Shown: positions 10,852 through 23,034, numbered from the stretch's first letter. The stretch: 42,712 bases of DNA from Bigelowiella natans CCMP2755 (GCA_000320545.1 ADNK01001855.1:1-42712); one strand, 5' to 3'. Notes: generated by a model not told the origin, from the letters alone. Made by a program: numbers and translations.

Positions 10852-12513
10852 ATGTCCTTCGATTTTTCGAGAAGAAGTCTAGGGGACTTAGATGGAACTA
10901 GTATAGATTCAGAGGACGACTCACTATTGGCAGAGCAGAAGGCTAAGGCTCGGGATCAACGTGGAACGAGCTCGGAAGGCACTTTCTGTCCTCCCGTCGA
11001 GGATAACCGTCATGGGGTACATAAAATGCGGGAAGTCGGAGATGTGTTCGAATTCTTATTGATTCTTTTGGGACTAGGTTGTACTTGCTGACAGCAATCA
11101 AATTATTACACATTGCAACAGCACTTTCGTAGAGCTCACAGGTACACCAATCGTTCTTAGAAGATGACATCTTAATTGTGTTAACAACTCTGAAACAATG
11201 TTCACCAGGCTATACAATTGATGATGTGATTGGGAAGAACTGCCGGATATTACAGGGCGAGAAAACTGATAAGAAAACCGTTGATTTCATGCGGGCACAC
11301 CTTAAGCGCGGTGAAGGATGCCAGGTAACACATTGGATGAATGGGCGATTTAGGAGAAATCATGATATCTACATTTTATGAGTTTGCGCTTTCCATGCTC
11401 AAAACTTATCAACCCGAGTGCAATATTGTGACGTTTTACAGTGAGTATGGGTGCTCACCCACTCACATTATTTCTTTCCTAATGTAAAGTGATGATTCTT
11501 AACTATCGCAAAAATGATGTTTCTCTCCTAATATGTGAAGGCGATGATTCTAAAATAGGCATCTTACATTTTTTCTTTCCTAATATGTGAAGGTGATGAT
11601 TCTTAACTATCGCAAAAATGGCGCACCCTTTTGGAACTGCCTTAGCATACAGCCCCTGCTCGATAGAGAGGGTAGAATAACTAGATTCGTTGGCATTCAG
11701 ATTCCTCGTACAGAATCTGTGAGTCGGTTTGGACCCGTATTGCCGTGGAAGCAGAATTTAGTTAAAAAGGAGATAGGTAGAGGAGACAAAGATTTGCATG
11801 AGTTAGGTGAGGATACTTGGGATGCGAACGTATTTGAACTGAAAATTGACAAGGAAAAGATGGTGAAGAAAAGGAAGAAAGCTGCCATGCTGCCGCGACA
11901 TGACGTTTCTTTCGTAGCAGAAACATTGCTACCTACAGAGAAAGGCCACTTTCGTGTAAGAGCCTACAAGGACAACGTTACAAAGCAAGAGATTATGTGT
12001 ATAATATTCGGGAAAGTTGAGGGTGGTGTGAATGTGCATGTGCGTTGTCATGATCAGTGCTTTACTTCCGAAGTTCTCGGATCAATGAAGTGCGATTGCA
12101 AGCAGCAATTAGACTTTTCAATGCGACATATTCGTGAACAGAAATCGGGAATGATAATATACTTGCCTCAAGAAGGTCGGGGAATGGGATTAGCTCACAA
12201 AATTAAAGCGTATTCTGTCCAGGAGCATGGTTACGATACGGTAGATGCTAACCTCATTCTTGGATTCCCAGACGACTCAAGAACTTACGGCTGCGTCCCG
12301 TCCATACTTCAAGAATTAAATATTAAAAGCATTAAATTGATGACTAATAATCCGAGGAAAATTTCCCATCTAAACGCTTTAGGAGTTAGCGTTGAGGGAA
12401 GAGTTCCTGTTATTATACAATCTAATTTCCATAGTCGATTGTATCTTCATACAAAACACTCGCGCCAAGGTCATATGGATATTGGATCCGACGACATTAC
12501 AGAGTTAAAATAA
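10852..12513 (+). CDS. LOV-domain / GTP cyclohydrolase II fusion
   Basis: GTP cyclohydrolase II (GCHII) opens GTP in the first committed step of riboflavin synthesis; a LOV domain binds FMN and senses blue light. Exons: 10852-11016, 11078-11141, 11209-11324, 11593-12513 (421 aa, phases 0/1/0). The LOV domain spans residues 56-153, with photoactive Cys88 in GKNCRILQG, then NYRKNG, FWN and the flavin-contacting Gln of FVGIQIP. A basic linker follows. GCHII spans about 225-410: zinc ligands Cys271, Cys282 and Cys284 (CFTSEVLGSMKCDC), the PQEGRGMGL loop, Tyr322 (KAY), Asp343/Arg345 (DDSR), and TNNPRK. No DHBP synthase half is present, unlike bifunctional RibBA. The N-terminus (MSFDFSRRSLGDLDG) is Ser/Asp-rich with no obvious transit peptide, suggesting a cytosolic enzyme. 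ATG 10852 is the first in-frame ATG. Exon 1 is the least certain part. Confidence 0.9.
11471..11621 (+). repeat. Triplicated intron-end/exon-start segment
   Basis: Three imperfect copies of about 47-50 bases (from about 11471, 11521 and 11572), each holding TTTCTTTCCTAATRTGWARG followed by GTGATGATTCTTAAC. The third copy carries the acceptor used in the gene model (AG at 11591-11592) and the first 29 bases of the last exon. The earlier copies carry decoy acceptors and truncated copies of the exon start. Confidence 0.85.
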
Positions 12514-12579
12514 ACTTAATAGCGGTGCAGATCGATTACATGGGCACATATTAAACCTGGGCACTACGTATAAATGATC

Positions 12580-13850
12580 TTAGTTGATCTAGTTGAGTGG
12601 AACGAAAATTAATACGTATGGGTAGATGCATGCCAAGCAAGATGTTGAATCGAAATGCAAAAAATAACAAGCACATATACGGAAGCTTGCTATTGCATAG
12701 GCCTTAGGTCGCCGAACACACTTGCCTAGCCAGTGGCATTCACTGTCATGAATTTGGTTGTGTGTGCTGCAGTTTGCACTGCATACCTCTAGACCTGCAA
12801 GTCATGGAACTGCCTAGATTTCTGCTGTTACGTTAGTATCAGATTGCAATAATCGCGTGATCTAGGCTAGCTAGGCGCCGTCAGCGCTTCTACGCTCATA
12901 GGCTTCTGCTAGGCTTGTCAATGCTAGAATGATGCAACGTGCATCAGCTAGTCAGTGGTAGTTGCACATGTATGCATGCGGTCGATCGATGCCTGTTAGC
13001 CATTCCTAGATTCTAGCATTTTCACATTGTTCAATCTAATGACAATGCTAGAATGTGCACTGCCATGCACCCCATAGCTAGCTAGCACTAGCTACATGCC
13101 GCTAATAGGCTAGCTAGCTAGGCTAGCGTGTCTAGGTGTCACGTAGGTCTAGAGGTGTGCATGCATGTAATGATCTAGCTAGCTAGTGATGGAATGAATG
13201 AGCATCATTGCATGCCACTCTAGCACGCACCATGACTGATCACTACTAGACTAGATCTAGACTAGTAGAGATCACAGAGACCCCTCTCTAGCTCTAGATG
13301 TCAAGTCCTAGACCCTAACACTAACTACCGACTAAATTCACCATTGGTGTAAACTAGTAAGCACCATGTGAGCAGCAAAAGAACAGCACTACTAGAATAG
13401 CTAGCTTTCACTTCTAGACTTACTAGCCATCTCAGTTCACATCATGCACGCTAGCATGCGTCGCACACGCCTAGACGCGCCACGCAGCTTCCATTTAATG
13501 ATTCCACCAGTCTAGGACTCTCAAATTGCTTCCTCGCTCGCTCTCAGGTGCTCTAGTACTCTAGTACTGGTTGTAAACCTCTTGCTTTTTTTTTTTAGCT
13601 TGTGACACTCTAGACCTCTCAAGCTCTACTCGTCTAGACCTGCCAACCCAAGGAGCATAGAGCTGTCATTGTGTTGTTTCCATGATTTGATACCACATCT
13701 AGACATGCATGTTTGCCATAACGCGGCTTAGGAGCTGCACTAGGCGAGGCCATACAAGCCAGGCTAGCAGGGAACGCAGGTGCGCTCACGATCATCTAGT
13801 TATGGCTTGTAGCTGTGGTGGCGCTGCACTGCGCAATGTTGTCAACAAGT
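12580..13850. repeat. CTAG-rich intergenic block 1
   Basis: Non-coding stretch 3' of the LOV-cyclohydrolase gene, saturated with CTAG inside GCTAGC, TCTAGA and ACTAGT palindromes. By eye there are about nine in the 80 bases from 13061. GCATGC and CATG words are also common. No frame resembles a protein and no repeat unit of fixed length is visible. Confidence 0.8.
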
Positions 13851-14004
13851 GACACTTGGTCTTGCATATTACGATTAATTGCTGTCTAATTTTGTATTCG
13901 TCTTATTTTTTGTCCACCGACATTTTTCAACAGTCTTGTCAACGCAAATCCAAACGCGATGATAGTAGAAATGAAAATAAATCCTCGTTTTGCATGTGTG
14001 TTCG

Positions 14005-14676
14005 TCAATCCTTCCACCTTGCATGGTTGTTAGAAATTTTCAATATGATCTTGATTAAGAGAGCAATCAAAATTAAACTAATATCAAAATAAGTAACCTC
14101 TTCCTTAAATTTTTGTGCTTGCACATTCGTCTTCTGGAATTTTAAAGCCAAGCAATTATATTTCTTGCTATCCCGAAGCCTGAGACACGGGATCAATCAT
14201 TTTCAACTCACTTTACATTCATTTTCAACCTTCCAAGATCACATGAACATTCAGCGATAATTTGATACAGCGGAGACAAATGTCTCCTTGCTCCCTGATT
14301 GATGAAGAGCAGGCAACTTGAAATAATCTGAACACACAGTGTGGCTCATTTTTCAAGATTGCACGCACATGTGTATGATAGTACCTCCTTCTGTAGTTCC
14401 TGTACATTTAAAGATGTTGATACAAATGAATAGAGAGCAATAATTTGATGGAGTTCTCCCGCTTTCTGATTCATTTCCTCAAGAATGGGAAAGAAATCCT
14501 ATTTATTCCAGATATGATGAACATGCAACAGCAGGAAACAAGAGGGAAATGACAACCGCTACATCCTTAACTTCTTTTTCCATGAGACTGTTATGCTCGT
14601 CCATAAGAAAATTGAGCCGATGTTCTAAGTCATGCGTTCGGACTCGAATTGCACGTTGCTCTTGCTTCGATACCAT
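14005..14676 (-). CDS. Small coiled-coil protein with hydrophobic C-terminal tail
   Basis: Exons 14676-14557, 14477-14385, 14327-14230, 14179-14005 (161 aa, phases 0/0/2). I do not recognise the family. The first exon is a charged helix starting MVSKQEQRAIRVRTHDLEHR, and heptad-like sequence continues through AGELHQIIALYSFV, VQELQKE and KTNVQAQKFKEE. It then runs into YFDISLILIALLIKIILKI, which could be a tail-anchor membrane segment. Alternatively a donor at 14097 (GAAGAG|GTTACT) removes the tail and the gene continues to an exon I did not find. The start is the first ATG in an open first exon; an upstream exon cannot be excluded. Confidence 0.5.
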
Positions 14677-14730
14677 GGTGATGGGTAATGAGGCAGTAAC
14701 TACTGGCAAAATGATGCCTATTTTTTATTC

Positions 14731-14835
14731 GTAGCAGTTGTCGTAGTCTCCAATCAACATGTGTTTGCAAAAACAACTAATGTTTTCAATTATAGTAGTC
14801 GTCGTAGTCAATCAACATGTGTTTGCAAAAACAAC
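14731..14835. repeat. Direct repeat upstream of the coiled-coil gene
   Basis: Two copies of about 41-46 bases containing AATCAACATGTGTTTGCAAA and ending in AAACAAC, at 14731-14776 and 14795-14835, within the probable promoter of the minus-strand coiled-coil gene. Confidence 0.8.
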
Positions 14836-15076
14836 ATATGTTTTTATTGGTCTACCACCGGTAGTCACCGGTACTACATTGTTGTCTACATTGTTGTCTA
14901 GCCTAGGTCCAGCATTCCAAACTACTTGATTTCTCAAATTACGACAGAAGCATCTCAGATGAGTCAATAATTCTTTCTACGAGTCACCAGATTTAGATGT
15001 TTACGGATGTCGTTCTGGATAAAACGCCTGTCTTTTGTTCAGTACAGTTGTTCTGTCATTCACCTGCTGCAACTTG

Positions 15077-15343
15077 TTACTGCCTCAAATGCCCCTCTTG
15101 CTCCAAACACCTACTCATTCTTACTGCTGGTAGTGGTGAGAGGCTATTTGACATTTGCACTCGGACTGTTCCTCCAGAATGGGATGTGGATGTTTCCGTG
15201 GTGTTGACAAAAAGCGCGACCTCCTTTTGCAGATTGAAGCTAATGTCGATTACATTGAGAAAATCTTCAACAATGTTACGTTTCTGATCATCGTGTCTGA
15301 AGATGGCAAAATCATGTGTGAAATAAATCTTTAGCAAAAGCAA
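15077..15343 (-). pseudogene. Possible decayed copy of the coiled-coil gene
   Basis: The minus strand shows an exon-like piece after an acceptor near 15303. It reads DDQKRNIVEDFLNVIDISFN and ends in LQKE at a GT, as exon 2 of the gene at 14005-14676 ends ELQKE. Just downstream, GGAGCAAGAGGGGCATTTG resembles GGAGCAAGGAGACATTTG in exon 3 of that gene. I could not join a complete reading frame. It could equally be an exon of an unrelated gene. Confidence 0.25.
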
Positions 15344-15722
15344 TATTTATAAACTAATATCAACAAATAATTAGAATCGAAAGAGACAATCAAAGAGGAA
15401 ACAAAAGATCAGAGATGAAGCACAGACAAGAAACTGCAATTTCTTTGATTGGCCCGCTAAATTTACTCTTGAAAGCGGCTTTAAATTTTGGTAGATCCCA
15501 ATTAGAAAATTATGACATCTATTACATTCCATCTTTTCATTTAATCATCTTGAAATCAGGTGCTGTGGCGGGCGTGGACGGCTGCGAGATTATGCACATT
15601 CGAGGGCAGAACACCATATTTTCTCTCTACCGTGTTCGGCGACGGGTTGCATTGTTGGGAATTACAGTATGAATGACGACAAATGATAGCAAACCATACC
15701 TTAGGTTCTAGCATTCCAATCC

Positions 15723-15899
15723 ATGATGCCTGTAGTCATGGCTTCTCAATTCAATACGACGGGCGCTGATCATCAGATGGTTCCAATCATGACAACACTG
15801 CGCACTCTTCTGGACAACTTTGACGAACTTGAAGGGAAGAAACTTAGGCTAACACACTATGGTCCATCCGTTCATCATCTTTCTGTAACAATGGATTGA
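15723..15899 (+). CDS. Small unidentified open frame
   Basis: ATG to TGA, 58 aa, beginning MMPVVMASQFNTTG and containing TTLRTLLDNFDELEGKKLR, a plausible amphipathic helix. No homology recognised. It may be a stray frame or one exon of a gene whose other parts I cannot see. The preceding frame 15415-15672 (+) is likewise unexplained. Confidence 0.2.
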   Translation: MMPVVMASQFNTTGADHQMVPIMTTLRTLLDNFDELEGKKLRLTHYGPSVHHLSVTMD

Positions 15900-16019
15900 T
15901 GGGAACTAGTGCACTTCTATCTAGTGTCGTCTTTGTGGATTAATTATCTCCTCCTTTCAGATGGAGAGAATAATACATTTAGAAACTATGTTAAATAAGT
16001 ATGCGTAAGGACATGTGAG

Positions 16020-16780
16020 CATTACAGAACATAGGCCAAGAGGTGTTTCCCACATGCCTAGCAGCACAAGTAGTCGAAATGTATCTACATATGCTAGTAT
16101 GTACTTTTGTCTTAGAGCTTGCCATGGCATCTGGCACCGTGTTACGTTCTAAAGATAGAGACACATGCTCTCCTCTATATAGCTCTATAGCTAGATAGGT
16201 CCAGCAGCTACTAACTAACTGCTCAATAATTTCGCGCTAACTCTAGTAACTAGCTAGCTAGCACACGCACATGTAACGGTGTTACGTCGTTACGTCACAT
16301 GCGCTACTCTAGTACTGCACTAGCTAGCGCTAGTCAGCTATATCAGTACTACTGCTATAAAGCTAGCTAGTAGCTAGCATAGAGAGCAGTGCAGCATGAC
16401 TGTCTAGATCTAGAGATCTAGAGATGACTAGCTAGCTAGCTAGCTAGCCAGCTCTAGAGCTAGATGAGACCCAACCAGCTAGCTAGCTAGTCTAGCTAGT
16501 CGTGACTTTCCACATTGACGACACAAAGATGCAACAACACGCTAGCTAGCTAGCTAGCACATCTAGACATGCTAGCATAGCTAGATGACACAAATTCTAC
16601 AAATGTTGCGTTGCATCTAGACTTCTATGACGACTAGCAGATGATTCTGCTGTGATTCGTGCGTATGCTAGCATGGCAGCATCGCTAGATCGACTGCAGC
16701 CAGTTTAGCAGTGTCTCATTTCAATCATGCTCATCACACCGCTCTGGTGTTAGAACTCGCCACTAGCCACAATCTACATC
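16020..16780. repeat. CTAG-rich intergenic block 2
   Basis: Non-coding block just beyond the 3' end of the kinesin gene, with runs such as CTAGCTAGCTAGCTAGC near 16428 and paired TCTAGATCTAGAG around 16404. A short frame at 16781-16978 (+) beside it shows nothing recognisable. Confidence 0.8.
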
Positions 16781-17007
16781 TTGAAGATGCGATGCAGATG
16801 CTTGGGCATCAAGCGCACAATGATAATTGTTGACCTGCTCATATTGCTACCCGAGTTGCCTCAAGTGCCGAAGTCACAAGAAAATATGGCAGTGCACGAC
16901 GACCAAACGCATTTGGAGCAGAACGGAAATCAACATGTTCTTCACAATGAAATTACTACGAACAAAATGGCATCATAGACGGTAAATTTACAGGAAAGGT
17001 AGAATCT

Positions 17008-20000
17008 CTAATCTTTCATACCAGCGCACATAGCCTTGCACTCCTCTTCTGACATGCCCGTGATCTTGGCTAGTTTCTTAACTACCATTGCATCGCGCTG
17101 CTTTCGCACACTTTTAACAATTTGGAGTTTCATTTTCTCGGTTGGTACCAACTTTCCAAGATTGCGAATCTGCATATTTAAACGGGCACTATTAAATAAA
17201 CATCACAACTATGTTTGAGCAGCGACAACCTCTGATTTTTGCTGCCGGACTCTTTCAATCAATTCCTTATTCTACCATGGATATCAATTAAAATTAATTA
17301 GTGTAAATACAAGGTATATCAAGTAGTACTTACTTCAGACTTAAGTATCTTGGCTTGATTAGTGTGCGCATGTAAAGCTTGCTGAGCCTCCTTCAGCCCA
17401 TTGTTTACCAACATATACTTGTCTTTGAAAGCTTTCATCCTATTCTTTAGTTTTTCGATTTGTTCGTTCTTGGCCTGCCCTTCCGCATTGATACGATCCA
17501 GAAGTTGCACCTTTGAAGCTAACTCTTGAATTTGGGAGTCTTTGTCTCGTATCTATGTAGGATGAATAAAAGCAAGGAGTATTTACGACTAAAGCTATGT
17601 AAATAAACATTTGTTTGTGCGAATAAAAATTCCAATAGATAAATGAACACCTGTGATTCGAGGGACTGCTTCTCTGCTGCTAGGGAGTCAACATTGTTCT
17701 GCAGCATTTGCTGTTTTATCGCTGCAGTGTCCACACAACTTTCCAGACCAGAGATTTTCGCTTTAATTTCAACTTCCTTTGAACCCATCTTATTCATACT
17801 ATCAAGAGCCTGTGCAAGCTTAGATTCAAGAATTTCTTTCTCTTTTAACATTGAGCTCAGCGTTAGGGATACATCATTACTAGCTATGCTTGTGTGAAGT
17901 GGTTGCAAAGCTTTCTGAATATTGACGAGTTTCGCTTCCAAACTATCCTTTTTCAATTGAAGTTCTTTGTTGTTATTAACTTCCGTTACTAACTGGTCTT
18001 TCACTGCTTTCAACTTGTCTTCAAAAGTTGATTTCTCCCGCGTCAAACTTTCTTCTAGCTCTTCAATAGTGTTCTCCATAGCTACCTGTGCCTCCTTCGT
18101 AAAATCATCCTTTTGTCGTTGCTGGTTCTCAAATATCTCGATTTTCCCTTTCAATTCACTCTCTTGTCTTTTGTAAGACTCTAACTCTGACATAACTCGG
18201 GAGAGTTCAGATTCAACCCGTTTATTCTCTTCAATTTTTCGAGAAATAGCATCTTTCATATCTTCAGCTGCAGCCTGTTTCTCTCTGGAAATAAGATCTG
18301 CTTTTGCGTTCGATTTCTCTAGTGCATCTTGCAGGTCTGATAACTTGGCAATATTTTCATCAAGCTGGAAAAAACAAGTAATAACAGACAGAATTAGAGC
18401 ATAAGACGATTTTTTGAGTCATACAAGTAACTCATACCACTTTTTGTAGATTTTGTCTTGCATCGATTTCCTTTTGGAGACTCTCAGACATTTCTTCATT
18501 CGAAATAGTAAGCACTTCTGTTTGGCATTGTTCAGGAACCCGTGATTTCTCTCCCACCTTGTTCTCTTCATCATGATTAACAACCTTCACAAATTATTTT
18601 ATTAACCCATAGAAATTGGTAAAAGTAAGAATGAAAGTTTTTTAGGAACCTGCAGCTGCTTTTCCTGTTCATTCTTCGTAAGTGCATTGACCTATAATAA
18701 ACGAAATGATCAATTTATCAAATTCTAGTACGAATTATGAATTTAAAATTAGACCATATTTCAATAATAATACACCTGTTCTTCTTTATTCTGTTCTTTC
18801 TCATTCCTCCTAATAGATGCTAGCTTGAGCCTGACAGCTTCAAGCTCCTCTGATACCTTTTCTTTCTCCTCTTCTATGTCCTTACGATCTTCTTCAAGAT
18901 TTCCCAATTCAAACGTGAGGCTCTGTAGACTTTCTTCCTTTTGCTCTAAAATTGCTTCTACATGTTCAAGCTTGCCCTCTAAATCTTTGTTTTTCTTCTC
19001 CAATTTCGTTAGAGATTCTACCGCTTCAGCTTTAAGAGTTTCTTCATTTTTGAACTTCAAAGATAGTTCGTTTAGGTGAAGCTTAAGCGTACTGGCCTCT
19101 TCTTTGCTGTGATCATAAGTGGTCTGTAACTGAGAAAGTCTGGTTATGAACTCTTGATTTGCAGACTGTTGCTCTGCAAGCTCCTTCTCAATTGAACATC
19201 GATTTTTCTTCTCCGTTTCTAGCAGACTGGTCAGCAAAAGATTTGTCTTTTTTTCCACTTCTTCTTCGTCTTCTTTGCTCGAAATGGAGCCATCACATGA
19301 TACCAATGTGAAGGTGTCTGATTCTACAAGGCTTGAAACTTTTTCATCAGAACATATTTTTTGAGAAGAAATTTCTGCTTGTAGCTCATCAATTCTATGT
19401 GATTGCTTTTCGTTCTCTTCCTCAAGTTTAGCCCGATCCTTCTTCTCAATCTCAAGTTCTTGTGTAATATAGTTGATTTTCTCCTTATCTTCAGCAGCAC
19501 ATTTCTGCATCCTCTTCTGTTCTGCTTCCAATTCGATAAGAGATTCCCTTTGCAACCTTACTTGTTCTTCAGCGTCAGCATTTTTTCCCACAAGACTCTC
19601 AATACGGTTACGTAGGTCAGCCTTTTCGTTGAGGGCAGTTTCTCTTGAAACTCTTAGCTTTTCTTTGAGCTCAATTATTTGAGAGTCCTTTCTGGAAGTG
19701 TCTGCACGCATATCATCCAGGCATGACTGGAGTTCTGAAGCAATCGCCTTAACTTCCTCAGTGGATTTTGCCCACGTCTCCTCTTTGAAGTGCCAATCGC
19801 GTAGAGAAATCTCCAACTCATCTATCTGATGCTTATAGTTATTTTGTTCTTTCAACAGAAGTTGTTTCACGTCGTAGTTCTTCGATTCCAAATTATCACA
19901 CATATCTTGTAAGCTGGCTAGTTTTTTCTGTGAAAGTTCAAGGCACACACGAAGCTGATCAATTTTCCCCTTCTCAACTGTCGTAACCCCTAGTAAGGCT

Positions 20001-20946
20001 TCACTCATTGGAGATGAACAGTTGCTGTCTGTTGACGACAACAATCCGAAGTCAACCGAAGAAGGTGTTGATTTTATATCGTCTTTCTCATTCATTTTAT
20101 TGAACAATTTCTGCGATTATATGATAAAATGTGATTTAGCACCAATTGGTATTCTTTAACCGACAATAGAAACTACTAAAACTAATGCTAGTAGACCTTC
20201 TGTTGTGATGGGGTGCGGTGGTCTGTGTTTCCAGATATATCCCCCAGTGGCATTCGATTAGTGACAGGAGGGGATCTAAAAATGACCGACGACGACGACA
20301 ACGTCCTTATCAACCCACTTATAATTAAAAGAAATTAATTTATAAAGAGAGACTCAAGTCGGTTTCATTCCATATTAACTTTCCCACCCGCATACACAGG
20401 TCATACAAATTTATAAAGGAAATTATTGAGCATGGGAGAGATAAGTTTCTGAGCAGATTATTACCCAAGCTCAGCGTCTTCTTGGATTAGAGCTTTTCTC
20501 TTTCTAGATTTTTTTCTTCGACCTGAGGAGATGAAAAGTTGATCTGAAGAAGAACAACTCACTCTGATACTACTACTACTTGCAGCAGCAACTTCTTCTT
20601 GCTGCGAATAATAATCACCTACCTCGAACTTCCACAATCTTGACACAATTAAGTCGACGTTTCAGTTGCGCATTTTCTTGTTTCAGTCGCCGAATAAGGG
20701 TTGCATCATCAACAATTTCGTTGATCTCTATTTTATTTTTTATATTTTTCGCTCGACTAGCAAACTTCAAGGTGCTCAGTGTCTCATCAGTGTGCATTGA
20801 AGCAGGTGTGACGCAACAAAGGATAGCAGTCCTAGAACTTCCTAAGTACCAATGAGCGAATGAAGGAAGTTGGGAAAATCGAGAGAGAGTAATACAGTTC
20901 GCTTATTGCAGCGAAATGAATACAAAGTACACCACCACGTGCGTAT

Positions 20947-20986
<40 letters not shown>

Positions 20987-22393
20987 CTCCCAGCGCTGTT
21001 TGCAAAATTCGAGTAAGTTTGCTGTCTCGATATGGAATATGACTTCCACTGCCTTCTGACAACTTTCTGATGACTGTACCCAACGTGAGAAGACTTTTGT
21101 TTATGTGGCCACCCTCCTGGAAAAGAGAGAAAAATGAATCAAACAACACAAATTCTAGGAACCAATATTTTTAACATCTCACACAAATGATAGGATACAT
21201 AAGTGACAAAGAAAGGTGGCCGATTTTGTGTTGTTGCCTGTTTTAACTACCTTGAGGCGAATGCCCTGGCTCTTGGTCTGAGAACATCGTTCTGAGCCCG
21301 CAAGATCCACCAGATTCAGACACGCCCTTAATCCCTTGGAACCAAATTCTTCGTCTTTTTCTTTCAATTCCGAGCTTATAATCTAGATGAATAGTTTTAG
21401 GTCAGGATATTCGTTTACGTGACTCTATGCACAAACTTACAATTCGTAGAATAGAATGCGATCTTGAACTTTCGCTATTCATGGCAGTTTTTCCAACAGT
21501 ACGATTTCTCTCAGTGTCCTGAAGCTTTTGAAAGACTTCCTCCTGATGAACCTCAATTTCTGTTAATCCTCCTACATATATCCCTTTTCTCAAATCCTCA
21601 TGAACCTTATAACAAGACCAAGTAAGATTCATTAAAAAATATCGATATACAGGGATACTATATAGGGATAACCACCTTTAATGTTCCTGAATCAGGATTC
21701 ATAAGATCCTTGATCACTTCGTTGTATATTTCCATGTAAGACATTTGAACTCGAAACTGACGTTCTTCGCAGTTTTGAATCTGCATTGGTGGGCTTTGTG
21801 AGAATCACACGATAGATGACAAAATCGGGAAGTTGCGTTGAATTGAATGATTACATGGTCGAATATCTCATCCACAGCACGTTTGATGATCCCTGACATG
21901 GAATATGTCTTTCCAGAGGACGTTTGCCCATACGCAAAAATTGTCCCATTGACTCCTTGGAGAGCAGATTGAATCACAGACTGTGCAACAGACGTGTAGA
22001 TATCGTCCGTATTGTTCTAAGGAAAAGCAAAATAAAACGTGAGAAGGCAACGGTACTATCGAATTAAAATTCTTCATTTTGAACGGCGTGAACTAACTGG
22101 ATGATGCATTTATTACCCCATCATCAAAAACTTGATCAAAGGTAAATGAGGAGGTCTTTATCATCCTCATTTCCTGATCCAACTGAGCAATAGTGTTTTC
22201 CTTTGGGTCAACCTAAAGTGGTGTTGTTGTAAGAGGACTTAGCGAGTGGTTGGTATAGAATACAGTAAACTTTAATCTATTTGATGTCTTGCGTTACCTT
22301 CCAGGATGCATATTGATTCTGCTTGAGCTCTCTTTCATTAAGAGGGCGCACACGAATTGATACTGAAATACTTTCCTCGGAAGGATCGAGCAT
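17008..22393 (-). CDS. N-terminal-motor kinesin, CENP-E (kinesin-7)-like
   Basis: A microtubule motor with a long coiled-coil stalk, probably mitotic. Seventeen exons: 22393-22298, 22212-22117, 22016-21855, 21780-21676, 21605-21441, 21382-21251, 21116-20987, 20841-20623, 20522-20465, 20275-20197, 20110-18776, 18691-18650, 18584-18438, 18364-17651, 17552-17334, 17265-17230, 17169-17008. They total 3897 nt (1298 aa), all phases consistent. The motor starts at residue 9 ([14 protein letters not shown]). It has P-loop GQTSSGKT at 94-101, SSRSH (switch I), DLAGSER (switch II), and [16 protein letters not shown], ending at [15 protein letters not shown] basic [11 protein letters not shown] stretch follows, then about 800 residues of heptad coil. 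The C-terminal 53 residues ([14 protein letters not shown]...) look globular and basic. The motor sequence fits kinesin-7, but the tail is far shorter than animal CENP-E. ATG 22393 directly precedes the motor. Confidence 0.93.
20947..20986. repeat. (CA)n microsatellite abutting a kinesin splice donor
   Basis: On the minus strand the donor after exon 7 reads GTATGTGTGTGTGTG..., so the repeat begins within the donor consensus. Confidence 0.9.
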
Positions 22394-23034
22394 AGCTATG
22401 CGAGATGATAAAAAGAAATGTGTGTGTTTGTGTGTGTGTGAAGGGATTGAGGGGTGTGGGTTCTTTTTGAATTTGTGAGCAATGGCTCTTTTCCTTCGCC
22501 GACAACATATCTTATGTCGCGCAGGAAGAACCCCAGTGATTTTTTCGATAAATCCAGATAGCCGTTAAATGGTGATTACTAGAGATTCTGGGAGATGATT
22601 GTTATTACTTTTTTTACACCATGAGATCTCGAGAAATTGATGTGCGACAAGAAAAAGAAGTCGATGTGTATCTTATGATGAAATGAGCTTGTTTCATCAC
22701 AGTGCCAGTGGCACCATCAACGTGGTGTTGGTTTCTTCATAGATCTAGATCGCACGCACGTGTTCACATGCGACAGCCCATCATGCACAATCATGTTAGC
22801 TGCTTTGTGTGACTAAGACATCCACAAAAGCTTGTCGCACAGAATAACTGTTGCGTGTTCGGCAATGCCTCAATCCCATTGCTCGCGCCAGCACAGTTTC
22901 TTCTTCTGCCGCTACCACTGCGATAAGATATCCGGATGATCGTTTCTTGCGCAAAGAAGAAAACCTCTCGATCTAGATCTACCTCGACCTAAACAGAATC
23001 CAAACCACTAACCTTACTTTCCTTTCCAAGACAC
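22394..23034. promoter_or_regulatory. Divergent promoter region, kinesin / rhodanese
   Basis: 640 bases between two start codons facing away from each other. It holds a GT-rich tract (22418-22462) and two AGATCTAGATC-type palindromes (22741 and 22972 area). No TATA box is obvious. Promoter function is inferred from layout only. Confidence 0.45.

Noticed and set aside
16781-16978. 65-codon plus-strand frame beside the kinesin 3' end
   Set aside because: No recognisable motif, no linked exon, and adjacent to CTAG-rich non-coding sequence.
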